This document shows positions 25,611 to 33,250 of a stretch of DNA of 59,775 bases, piece by piece (positions within the stretch are counted from its first letter, which is position 1; the number at the start of each line of letters is the position of its first letter). The DNA lies in the NCBI GenBank assembly GCA_027064585.1, contig JAMOPI010000009.1, forward strand, positions 1-59,775, in the 5' to 3' direction. The stretch is from Candidatus Desulfofervidaceae bacterium (GTDB lineage: Bacteria > Desulfobacterota > Desulfofervidia > Desulfofervidales > Desulfofervidaceae). The translations under genes and the position numbers were made by a program. The notes under the pieces are model-generated. The model did not search any database, was not told the origin of the DNA, and saw only the letters and a program-made list of their open reading frames with translations.

Positions 25611-26711
25611 TAACTACCCTTTTTCTGAGAAAGAAGGTAGGCCTCAATAAAAATGTCTATTTCCCCATCCAATACTGTTTCTACTTGAGGTACTTCTATC
25701 TGCGTACGGTGATCCTTTACTAGTTTATAAGGATGTAAAGTATAGGTACGGATTTGACTGCCCCAAGCAATCTCCTTTTGGGCAGCGTAGATTTCCTTCT
25801 TTTTTTCCTCCCTCTTTCGGCGTTCCAAATCATAGAGCCGGGATCTTAAGATCATCAGAGCTGTTTTTTTATTGGCAAATTGTGACCTTTCATCCTGACA
25901 CTGCACGACAATTCCTGTAGGAAGATGAGTAATCCTCACTCCAGTCTCTACTTTGTTTACATGCTGACCTCCGGCCCCACTGGCCCGGAAGGTTTCTATC
26001 TTTAAATCACTTTCTTTTATTTCAATCTGAATTTCCTCGTTCACCTGTGGATATACAGATACGGCCGCAAATGACGTATGTCGCCTCCTTCCTGTATCAA
26101 AAGGAGAAAGACGAATAAGTCGATGTACCCCTGTTTCTCCTTTTAAGAAGCCATAAGCATAGACACCTTTTACAAGAAAAGTAACATTTTTTATCCCTGC
26201 CTCTTCTCCTCTAAGCATGTCCAATATCTTTGTCTTAAACCCACTTTTATCGGCCCAACGCAAATACATGCGAAAGAGCATCTCAGTCCAATCTTGAGCG
26301 TCTGTTCCCCCTGCCCCGGCGTGGATTTCTATAATGGCATTAAGCCGGTCCGCAGAATCATGTAAAAGCCACTGCAACTCCAGCCGTCTTATTTCCTTTT
26401 GTAACCTTTGGATGTCCCTTTCAACTTCTTTTAGACTCTCCAAATCTTCTTCTTCTACTGCCAGCTCATATAGAACATTCAAGTCTTCCAAGGCATTTTT
26501 ATATTTCTGCCAAAGGGAAACACACTCCTCCAATTGACTTTTTTCCTGCAGGAGAGGTTTGATTTTATCAATATTTTGCCAGTCTTGTTCTTTGGAAAGA
26601 AGGTGGTCTAACTCTTTTATGCGGGCAGTCTTGGCAGGAATGTCAAAGATACTCTCCAAGCCTATAAAAACGGACATTTAAATGATTTAAACACTCTTTG
26701 ATTTCTTCCAC
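25610..26711 (-). CDS. prfB: Peptide chain release factor 2 with programmed +1 frameshift
   Basis: RF2 recognises UAA and UGA stop codons. The main frame (to 25610) contains the SPF codon-recognition motif ([11 protein letters not shown]) and the catalytic GAGGQHVNK. Its natural start is not the in-frame ATG at 26677: a GTG at 26711, preceded by AGGGAGG, opens a 22-codon leader frame ([12 protein letters not shown]...RLGEYL) ending CTT TGA, where ribosomes must slip +1 to TTT GAC to enter the main frame. The joined product is 366 residues, the usual RF2 size. The leader overlaps the end of lnt by 25 bases. Confidence 0.93.
26643..26657 (-). promoter_or_regulatory. RF2 autoregulatory frameshift site
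   Basis: On the minus strand GGAGAG, an internal Shine-Dalgarno-like element, is followed by TAT CTT TGA C. This is the same layout as the classical prfB signal (SD, three-base spacer, CTT, TGA, C). Low RF2 slows reading of TGA and favours the +1 slip. Confidence 0.9.
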
Positions 26712-28216
26712 TTCTGCCTCCCTTTAAGGAATATATAAATAAGAATACCACACATACAAAAATACGCCAAGACATCTCCATGACGAGCATAAAATGTTTT
26801 CTCCTCAACCAAAGGTAATGTGCCTATAAGAAATTCTGGTTTGAATAGTTTGCTTCTTTGGTTAATCTCACCGGTAGGCAAAATGTATGCACTAAAACCT
26901 GTATTGGCACATCTAGCAATGCCCCTTCGGTTTTCTATGGCCCTTAAAACTAACATAGACAAATGTTGGTAAGGAGCACTGGTACGACCAAACCAAGCGT
27001 CATTGGTGATATTGACTAAAAAACTGGCCCCTTCTTGCACCAACTGACGGCTGATTTCGGGGAAAATACCTTCAAAGCAAATCAAGACCCCAAATGGTAT
27101 TTTTCCTTTTAAGATCAAAGGTCTCAACCGTTTTCCTGGAGAAAAATCACCTTCTTGGGCGGCCACGGCTGGGAGAAATTTCAGCAAACGCCGACAAGGG
27201 ACATATTCCCCAAAAGGAACAAGATGCACCTTGTCATAATAATCTACCACTTCTCCCTTTTTGCTGATGAGATAGGCACGGTTAAAATATTGGACATTCT
27301 GAGAAGTCATTTTATAGGCAGGACTACCTACTAAAAGAGGGATATTGATTTGCTTTACCAAATTTAAAATAAACTGTCTATAGGCAGACGGCTGTTGGAA
27401 ATAAAAGGGCAGAGCCGTTTCTGGCCAAATAAGCAAATCAGGTTTCTGTTCTCCAGCTTTAAGAGAAAGCTCAGTATAAATCTTTAAGGTAGCAGTTTGG
27501 AATGCAGGATCCCACTTTTTAGATTCATCAATGTTACCCTGGATAAGGCCAACCTTAAGATGAGGAAGATGTTTGATCTTTGTCTCCCAAAAATGTAACT
27601 GGTGCCATCCATAACCTAACGCGGCCAAAAGCACTCCTAAAAATACAGCTAAATTTAAAAATGCAACTTTATTTCTTTTCTCTAAACAGAGAAAAAGACA
27701 TGCATTGGCAGTCATAACGAAGAAGGAAAGGAGGTAAATACCCCCAATGTCTGCTACTTGGATAAAACTCAGCCACTTGTATTGAGAATTGCCAAGAAGT
27801 TCCCAAGGGAAACCTGTTAATAAATGTCCCCTTAAATATTCTAGAGCTACCCATAACATACCGGTTAACCATGGGAAAAGGACATGTTCAAAAAGTTCTA
27901 ACCATACAATAAGATAGCAAAAGGCTCCTAAGTACAAGGCTAAATATATGACAAGTAATATCAAAAGGCCAAGGGAAAAAAGAAAAGAAAGGTGGCCATA
28001 AATGGTCATAGCGTGTAAAAGCCAATAAAGAAGACCTAAAAAAAAGGCCATCCCTGCCCCAAACCCCTGTTGAAAGGCCGAAAAAGCAGATATTTCTTTA
28101 ATACTCCAGAAGAGAGGTAAAAAGGCAACCCAAGCAAGGAGATATAAATCAAATGAAGGAAAGCTTAAGATAAGCAATCCTGCACTAAAAAAACTAAACA
28201 GGCTCCTTTTCCACAT
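26687..28216 (-). CDS. lnt: Apolipoprotein N-acyltransferase
   Basis: A 509-residue inner-membrane enzyme that adds the third acyl chain to lipoproteins. The N-terminal ~200 residues contain six to seven hydrophobic helices. The nitrilase-like periplasmic domain has the catalytic glutamate in WPETALPF, the lysine in YDKVHLVPFGEY and the cysteine in GVLICFEGIFPE. A last helix is near the C-terminus. It is followed by prfB, whose leader overlaps its end. Its presence, with lpxC, indicates a diderm envelope. Confidence 0.94.
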   Translation of the reverse strand: MWKRSLFSFFSAGLLILSFPSFDLYLLAWVAFLPLFWSIKEISAFSAFQQGFGAGMAFFLGLLYWLLHAMTIYGHLSFLFSLGLLILLVIYLALYLGAFCYLIVWLELFEHVLFPWLTGMLWVALEYLRGHLLTGFPWELLGNSQYKWLSFIQVADIGGIYLLSFFVMTANACLFLCLEKRNKVAFLNLAVFLGVLLAALGYGWHQLHFWETKIKHLPHLKVGLIQGNIDESKKWDPAFQTATLKIYTELSLKAGEQKPDLLIWPETALPFYFQQPSAYRQFILNLVKQINIPLLVGSPAYKMTSQNVQYFNRAYLISKKGEVVDYYDKVHLVPFGEYVPCRRLLKFLPAVAAQEGDFSPGKRLRPLILKGKIPFGVLICFEGIFPEISRQLVQEGASFLVNITNDAWFGRTSAPYQHLSMLVLRAIENRRGIARCANTGFSAYILPTGEINQRSKLFKPEFLIGTLPLVEEKTFYARHGDVLAYFCMCGILIYIFLKGRQKWKKSKSV

Positions 28217-28550
28217 ACCGGAGTTATTTTTAACACTGATTTCTCATAGTTAAAAGACCTCCATTTTAAATAGTCCTTTCTGGAATTACTTTTTCCATCC
28301 TTTAACTGAAAAAAAGAATAAACAAAAGTGATAAGTAAGGAAATTTTTTGTCACTTGCTACTCGTTATCTGTTACTTTCTTCTTGCTAAAAATCCAGTTG
28401 TGGTTAGTGCTAGAACTTTTAGGAAGTTAGCAAAAGTGATGACAGATGAATTTTTTAATATTATATTTTATATTGACCACAGCAAATTCAGTATTAAAAT
28501 GATAAAATAGTAGAGGGAAAAGGATGTATAAATAAAAAAGGAGTGCAGAT
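28217..28550. other. 334-base intergenic region
   Basis: This is a divergent spacer between lnt and an ABC exporter. It is AT-rich; the only feature I can support is the candidate promoter at 28473-28500. A frame of 60 codons at 28328-28510 has no ribosome binding site or family resemblance and is not called. Confidence 0.5.
28473..28500 (+). promoter_or_regulatory. Possible promoter of the ABC exporter operon
   Basis: TTGACC at 28473-28478 and TAAAAT at 28495-28500 are separated by 16 bases, about 50 bases upstream of the TTG start at 28551. Confidence 0.4.
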
Positions 28551-29267
28551 TTGGCGGTTATCGTCTTAAAGGAAATTTTTAAGACTTACAAAAGGAGCTT
28601 AAGACAAAGGATAGAGGCTGTAAAGGGTCTGAGCTTTACGGTGGAAAAAGGAGAAATATTTGGCTTTGTAGGTCCCAATGGAGCAGGTAAGAGCACGACG
28701 ATCAAAATTTTAATGGGGCTGATCTTTGCTGATAAAGGAGAAGCCAGATTGTTGGACCTTCCTTGTACTTGTCCTAAGGCACGGGCCAAAGTAGGTTTTG
28801 TTCCAGAACAACCAGTTCTTTATGATCATCTGACGGGAGAAGAATTCCTTTACTTTACAGGAGAACTCTACGGTTTACCTAAAAAGATTTACAAAAAAAA
28901 GGCCATAGAGCTTTTGGAAAGAGTAGGTCTAAAAGAGGTAAAAAATCTTAGACTAAGACAGTACTCCAAGGGTATGCAACAGCGCCTAGTGATTGCCCAA
29001 GCCCTTATAGGCGATCCTACGCTTATTATCATGGACGAGCCCCTTTCTGGCCTTGACCCTATTGGACGAATGGAAATTATAGACTTAATTAGATCCTTAA
29101 AACAACAGGGAAAGACGATCTTTTTTAGTTCTCATATCCTGCACGATGTGGAAAGTGTATGTGATCGGGTGGCCTTGATGGTAAAGGGTGAGTTAAAATT
29201 TTTAGGCAAACCGGATAACATTGAAAAGACCTTTAGAGAAGAGTTACGCCAATGGGCCAGGTCATAA
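28551..29267 (+). CDS. ABC-2 type transporter ATP-binding protein
   Basis: A 238-residue ABC ATPase of the exporter (CcmA/NatA-like) class. Walker A is GPNGAGKSTTIK, the Q-loop is VPEQPVLYDHLTGEEFL, the signature is YSKGMQQRLVIAQAL, Walker B is LIIMDEPLSGLDP and the switch histidine is in FFSSHILHDVESV. The start is the unusual TTG at 28551, seven bases after AAAGGAG. It overlaps the permease gene by 16 bases. The substrate is unknown. Confidence 0.9.
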   Translation: MAVIVLKEIFKTYKRSLRQRIEAVKGLSFTVEKGEIFGFVGPNGAGKSTTIKILMGLIFADKGEARLLDLPCTCPKARAKVGFVPEQPVLYDHLTGEEFLYFTGELYGLPKKIYKKKAIELLERVGLKEVKNLRLRQYSKGMQQRLVIAQALIGDPTLIIMDEPLSGLDPIGRMEIIDLIRSLKQQGKTIFFSSHILHDVESVCDRVALMVKGELKFLGKPDNIEKTFREELRQWARS

Positions 29268-30061
29268 GTATTGCCAAGGTGACATTTAAAGAGGGAATGC
29301 GTGAGAGGATATTTTTAGGGGTACTTATCTTTGTAGGGTTCCTCTTAATCGGTTCTGGATTTGTTGCCGATCTATCTATTGGGGACATTTTAAAGGTAAC
29401 CCAAGACATTGGTCTTTCTGGTCTCTCCTTTCTTGGCCTTTTTATCTCTTTGTTTTTAAGTACTCACCTCATCGCCAAGGATTTGGATAAAAAGACTATT
29501 TTCTTAGTTATCTCTAAACCCATTGCCCGATGGCAATATCTTTTAGGAAAGTTTTTAGGGCTATGTTTTTTAACTACTTTTGCTCTCTTTATTGGGTTCT
29601 TCGTATTTATCATCACCCTTTTTTATTTCTGGAAGACAGCCAACCTTTTTCAAATTCCTCATATTGCCTGGTATAAACATATCCTTGCCTTTATCTATCT
29701 CAATCTGAAGATGTATCTCTTGGTAGCTATAGGCATCTTTTTCAGCAGCTTTAGCAGTAGTGCCCTTGTCGCTTTCTTTTTCTCCCTTTTTGTCTACTTT
29801 ATCGGAAGCAACTTAGAAAATGTAAAGATGATTTTAGAAAGCAAGGCAGGCGAAAATATAAGTTCCTTTATTAAAGGTATTTTTCATCTAGCCTATTGGC
29901 TCTTCCCCAATCTTTCTTTATTGGATTTAAAGGCAGTAGCCGTGCACAATCTTCCCTTAGATATGAGTTCCTTAGCTCTAAGATTGATTTACGGAATCTT
30001 TTACACCGTGGCCTTACTTCTCTTTGCCTTTTTCATCTTTGAAAAGAGAGAATTTACTTAA
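29252..30061 (+). CDS. ABC-2 type permease
   Basis: A 269-residue membrane protein with six hydrophobic segments (first at ~21-38, last near 243-262). The pattern THLIAKDLDKKTIFLVISKPIARWQYLLGKFLG near residues 70-100 is typical of ABC-2 exporter permeases (recorded here in pieces: AKDLDKKT, then ISKPIARWQYLLGK). It is coupled to the preceding ATPase and followed one base later by a TPR-like membrane-anchored protein, so the three probably work as one export unit. Confidence 0.85.
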   Translation: MGQVISIAKVTFKEGMRERIFLGVLIFVGFLLIGSGFVADLSIGDILKVTQDIGLSGLSFLGLFISLFLSTHLIAKDLDKKTIFLVISKPIARWQYLLGKFLGLCFLTTFALFIGFFVFIITLFYFWKTANLFQIPHIAWYKHILAFIYLNLKMYLLVAIGIFFSSFSSSALVAFFFSLFVYFIGSNLENVKMILESKAGENISSFIKGIFHLAYWLFPNLSLLDLKAVAVHNLPLDMSSLALRLIYGIFYTVALLLFAFFIFEKREFT

Positions 30062-30062
30062 A

Positions 30063-30860
30063 ATGCGGTTAATTATAGGCCTCATTTGCATATTCATAAG
30101 TTTATGGATAAATGCCACGTTAAAATCTAATTTTAGACAATGGGCCCTTTCCCCTTTGCCAAGACCAGAAGTAGCTAGGTTATTGAGTGGTGAGTTTACC
30201 GCTTTAGGTAGTGATTATTTCCTTATGAAGGCCGCTATTTTTTACGGCGGGGAAGAAGGATTAACCAAGGCCGAAAGTTTATGGCTAAGTAAGGCTCTGT
30301 ATTTGACCAGTTATCTTGATCCCTATTACTTTGAACCCTATTGGATGGCGGGTAGTATTTTGCCGTGGGAAGGAAGAATACAAGAGGCTAAAAATATTTT
30401 AAAACAAGGTTTAATATATCTTCCCCAAAATTGGCAAATTCCTTTTTATCTAGGCTTTGTTAGCTTTTATTTTGAAAAGAATTATAAAGAGGCAGCACGG
30501 TATTTTCTTAGGGCCAGTAAATTGCCCGGGGCACCTTCTTACTTACCTCTTTTGGCTGCCCGTCTAGCTGTGAAAGGTAATGAAACAAAAATGGCCATTA
30601 TCTTTCTACAGGAACAATTAAAAAGGTTTAAAGACATAAAGATCAGGACCCAGTTAGAAAAACGTTTAAATACCTTAAAAATCATCCTTTTTTTAGAAGA
30701 AGCTGTCAAGAAATATCAGCAGAGATATAGACGTCTTCCTTCGGATCTAAATGAGCTTGTGGACAAGAAGATCATCCCTGCCCTTCCCCTAGATCCCTAT
30801 GGCGGCCGTTTTTACCTAACAAAAGAGGGTAGAGTATGGAGCACAAGTAACTTGCGATAA
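30063..30860 (+). CDS. Membrane-anchored TPR-like protein with pseudopilin-G-like tail
   Basis: A 265-residue protein. A single N-terminal hydrophobic helix (~2-20) is followed by helical repeats resembling tetratricopeptide repeats (GRIQEAKNILKQGLIYLP, NYKEAARYFLRASKLPG). The final ~50 residues (RRLPSDLNELVDKKIIPALP and DPYGGRFYL) look like the C-terminal end of type II secretion GspG-type pseudopilins, whose calcium-site region has LPxDPYGxP-like sequence. The start at 30063 is chosen because it lies one base after the permease stop. It probably acts as a scaffold on the outer face of the exporter; this is inferred. Confidence 0.65.
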   Translation: MRLIIGLICIFISLWINATLKSNFRQWALSPLPRPEVARLLSGEFTALGSDYFLMKAAIFYGGEEGLTKAESLWLSKALYLTSYLDPYYFEPYWMAGSILPWEGRIQEAKNILKQGLIYLPQNWQIPFYLGFVSFYFEKNYKEAARYFLRASKLPGAPSYLPLLAARLAVKGNETKMAIIFLQEQLKRFKDIKIRTQLEKRLNTLKIILFLEEAVKKYQQRYRRLPSDLNELVDKKIIPALPLDPYGGRFYLTKEGRVWSTSNLR

Positions 30861-31199
30861 CTTAAAATCCTCCTATTTCTTATGAACCTATTTAAAAAGT
30901 GTCATAAGTTAGAGATTAAGAGGTCGGAAGTAAAACCTACACGTGCTTTTTCAAACATAGTTGTTGGATTACAGTTAAAACCATTTTAGGCCTTTAGTTT
31001 TTAACGGTGTTTCAAGTGTTTAAAAAGTTTAAATAAGAATTTTCTTCCCTGCTCTCCCATCTTGAAAAGGAATAAGATATAAAAATTCAACATTTGCTTC
31101 ATGTCTTCAACGTCAATTCTCATGTCCTGAAGGTAAACAGGGAAAATGACGAATTGATAGTTTAGAAAAGAAGCTGTGTTTATTTGTTATTTTATTTTT
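30861..31199. other. Intergenic region without a supported gene
   Basis: AT-rich sequence between the exporter operon and a PilZ remnant. A 40-codon minus-strand frame at 31001-31123 lacks a clear ribosome binding site. Nothing else is recognisable. Confidence 0.5.
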
Positions 31200-31395
31200 T
31201 CTAAGCAAAAATTAAAAGAAGGTTTAGCTCGGACGTTAAACGGCAGACAGATTGAAACTTTCAGTCCCCTTGGAATTAGATATTGCCATTGGCGAGGAAG
31301 TTTATCACCTAAAGGGAAAAACCGTTTGGACTAAAGAAGAGAATGGTTTATATTTAGTAGGTGTTGCCTTTGAAGATTTAAATCTGCCTGTGTAG
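31200..31395 (+). pseudogene. Remnant of a PilZ-domain protein
   Basis: Two plus-strand frames joined by a one-base shift give EGLARTLNGRQIETFSP and then LELDIAIGEEVYHLKGKTVW with VGVAFEDLNLPV and a stop at 31393-31395. The spacing of a beta strand, GKTVW and the final VGVAFEDL matches the C-terminal half of PilZ domains, which bind cyclic di-GMP. The N-terminal RxxxR and DxSxxG parts are not visible. It overlaps the end of the next gene by 18 bases. Confidence 0.5.
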
Positions 31396-32292
31396 ACGTT
31401 TTAATCCGGCCTTAATAGCAGCCTGAATGGCTTCCTCATATTCTTCCATTGTAATAGGGCGGTTTATAAGAGGATCTTTATAGGCCTCACCACACGGGCG
31501 GTATTGGGCCATAATATTTACGTAGGTATAAGGAGAAATTTCTTTTGCAATAAATTCCATTACCTCTTTAGTACCAGCTAGTCCGTGGGGAAGCACTAGA
31601 TGTCGCACTAAAAGGCCATATTCGGCTAAGCTCATCTCATTAATGTGTAAATCTCCTACCTGGCGATGCATTTCTTTTAATGCCTCTTTTGCCCTTTGAG
31701 GATAATCAGGAGACTTAGAATATTTCTCAGCCACCTTTGGTTCCCAATACTTAAAGTCTGGCATGTAGATATCTACAATACCATCTAACAATTTTAAGGT
31801 TTCTATCTTTTCATAGCCGCTGGTGTTGTAAACTAAGGGTACAGAAAGCCCCCTTTCTACGGCTAGCTTTAAGGCCTGCAAGATTTGGGGAACAACATGT
31901 GTGGGAGTAACGATATTGATATTATGACACCCCTGATATTGTAAAGAAAGCATCATCTGTGCCATCTCTTCACAAGAAACCTCTTTTCCCTCACCCAGAT
32001 GGCTAACTTCGTAATTCTGACAATAGATACAAAGCAAGCTACAGTAGGAAATAAAAATTGTGCCAGAGCCATATTGTCCTACCAGTGGCGCCTCTTCTCC
32101 AAAGTGGGGAAAATAACTTGAAACCCTAGCTAATTCTCCTGTTTTACAGATACCCCTTTCTCCTTTAAGGCGGTTTACCTTACATTCGCGTGGACAAAGG
32201 GTACATTTCTCTAAAATAGCATAAGCCTCAGCTATTTTTTCATCTAAAAGTCCTGTTTCATAGGCCCTTACATAGCGGGGAACATAACGCAT
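31378..32292 (-). CDS. PflA-related radical SAM protein (PflX/COG1313-like)
   Basis: A 304-residue radical SAM protein. The N-terminal cysteines CTLCPRECKVNR plus GICKTG form an accessory cysteine cluster. The radical SAM motif is CxxxCxxC in YCSLLCIYCQN, followed by the glycine-rich region and VTPTHVVPQI. The C-terminus ends in VNIMAQYRPCGEA, as in the PflX group of pyruvate-formate-lyase-activase homologues. These are widespread in anaerobes but their substrate is unsettled. It lies 59 bases downstream of an ATP-grasp gene on the same strand. Confidence 0.85.
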   Translation of the reverse strand: MRYVPRYVRAYETGLLDEKIAEAYAILEKCTLCPRECKVNRLKGERGICKTGELARVSSYFPHFGEEAPLVGQYGSGTIFISYCSLLCIYCQNYEVSHLGEGKEVSCEEMAQMMLSLQYQGCHNINIVTPTHVVPQILQALKLAVERGLSVPLVYNTSGYEKIETLKLLDGIVDIYMPDFKYWEPKVAEKYSKSPDYPQRAKEALKEMHRQVGDLHINEMSLAEYGLLVRHLVLPHGLAGTKEVMEFIAKEISPYTYVNIMAQYRPCGEAYKDPLINRPITMEEYEEAIQAAIKAGLKRLHRQI

Positions 32293-32351
32293 TTCATTTT
32301 TCTTAACTTAGTTTTTTCCTAAGCTAGCAAAAAGGAAAATGGGTGTCAACT

Positions 32352-33131
32352 TTATAATATTCCCTTCTCCACCATCTCTGCTAGCATCTTTTCATAGTTA
32401 ATTCCAGCTAAGGCAAAGGCCTTAAGTCCGTATTTCATGTTGGCTTCAAGGACATAACATCTCCCTTTATAAAAGCAGATATCTATGCCTACATTGTCCA
32501 GTTTGCATAATTTGGCTGTCTTAAGGGCAAGATCCAAGGCTGGTTTAGGAACAGCGTTAAAGCTAATCGTTGCTCCCTGTGCTAAATTACACCGAAATTC
32601 ACCTCTCTTTTTTATGCGCCAGTAGGCCAAGACAATTCTATCTTTAATAATTACTACCCTTATGTCTCGGTCAATGGGTAAATATTCTTGAATATATGCT
32701 ACATGCGTCATCTTATTGTAAGCAGCCAGATCTTTTTCATTTTTAATAAGAAAAACACCTGTTCCTCTAGAAGAACCTCGCGGGATTTTGGCAATAAAGG
32801 GATAGGAAAAATAGTTTAAGATCCACCTTTTTTGTCGCGGTCCATAAAAGATACGTGTCCGTGGGTGAGGAATGTCTAAAAGCTTAAAAAGGGTCGTTTG
32901 TTTAATCTTATCACAGGCATACAGATAACATTCATAGCTAGGGAATATTCTTTTCCCCATTGTTCGCAAAAGACCTGCATAAAAAAAGGTAGGGTAATAA
33001 ATGATTTCTGCCTCACGAATAAGTTTTTGTTCCTCAGGGGTATAATCTTCAAAATTAGGTTTTACACCTAAGGTAATGACACTTTTACAACGACAAAGTT
33101 CCTTGCCGATTGCTACTTTAGGCCTTTGCAT
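32352..33131 (-). CDS. ATP-grasp domain protein (RimK-like), second paralogue
   Basis: A 259-residue ATP-grasp protein paralogous to 545-1393. It shows LDIPHPRTRIFYG, the glycine-rich nucleotide loop PFIAKIPRGSSRGTGVFLI, QEYLPIDRDIRVVII, the NLAQGA segment and YVLEANMKYG, the metal-binding acid-x-N site. The N-terminal KELCRCKSVITLGVKPNFED differs from the first copy. Substrate unknown. It is read with the PflX-like gene in the same direction, so the two may be cotranscribed. Confidence 0.75.
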   Translation of the reverse strand: MQRPKVAIGKELCRCKSVITLGVKPNFEDYTPEEQKLIREAEIIYYPTFFYAGLLRTMGKRIFPSYECYLYACDKIKQTTLFKLLDIPHPRTRIFYGPRQKRWILNYFSYPFIAKIPRGSSRGTGVFLIKNEKDLAAYNKMTHVAYIQEYLPIDRDIRVVIIKDRIVLAYWRIKKRGEFRCNLAQGATISFNAVPKPALDLALKTAKLCKLDNVGIDICFYKGRCYVLEANMKYGLKAFALAGINYEKMLAEMVEKGIL

Positions 33132-33250
33132 AGGCTGTCTTTAATAGTATCACAAATGAGAGTATAAGTTCAAATTATTTTTTGTAACTCATTGTCTTTT
33201 TGGCATTTAGCTGTTAAAGTTATTCAAAAAATAAATCATAAAGGAAAGAA

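Noticed and set aside
28328-28510. 60-codon plus-strand frame between lnt and the ABC exporter
   Set aside because: No ribosome binding site and no recognisable family; the promoter of the exporter probably lies within it.
31001-31123. 40-codon minus-strand frame in the spacer before the PflX-like gene
   Set aside because: No ribosome binding site, no family resemblance, and composition like the AT-rich spacer.
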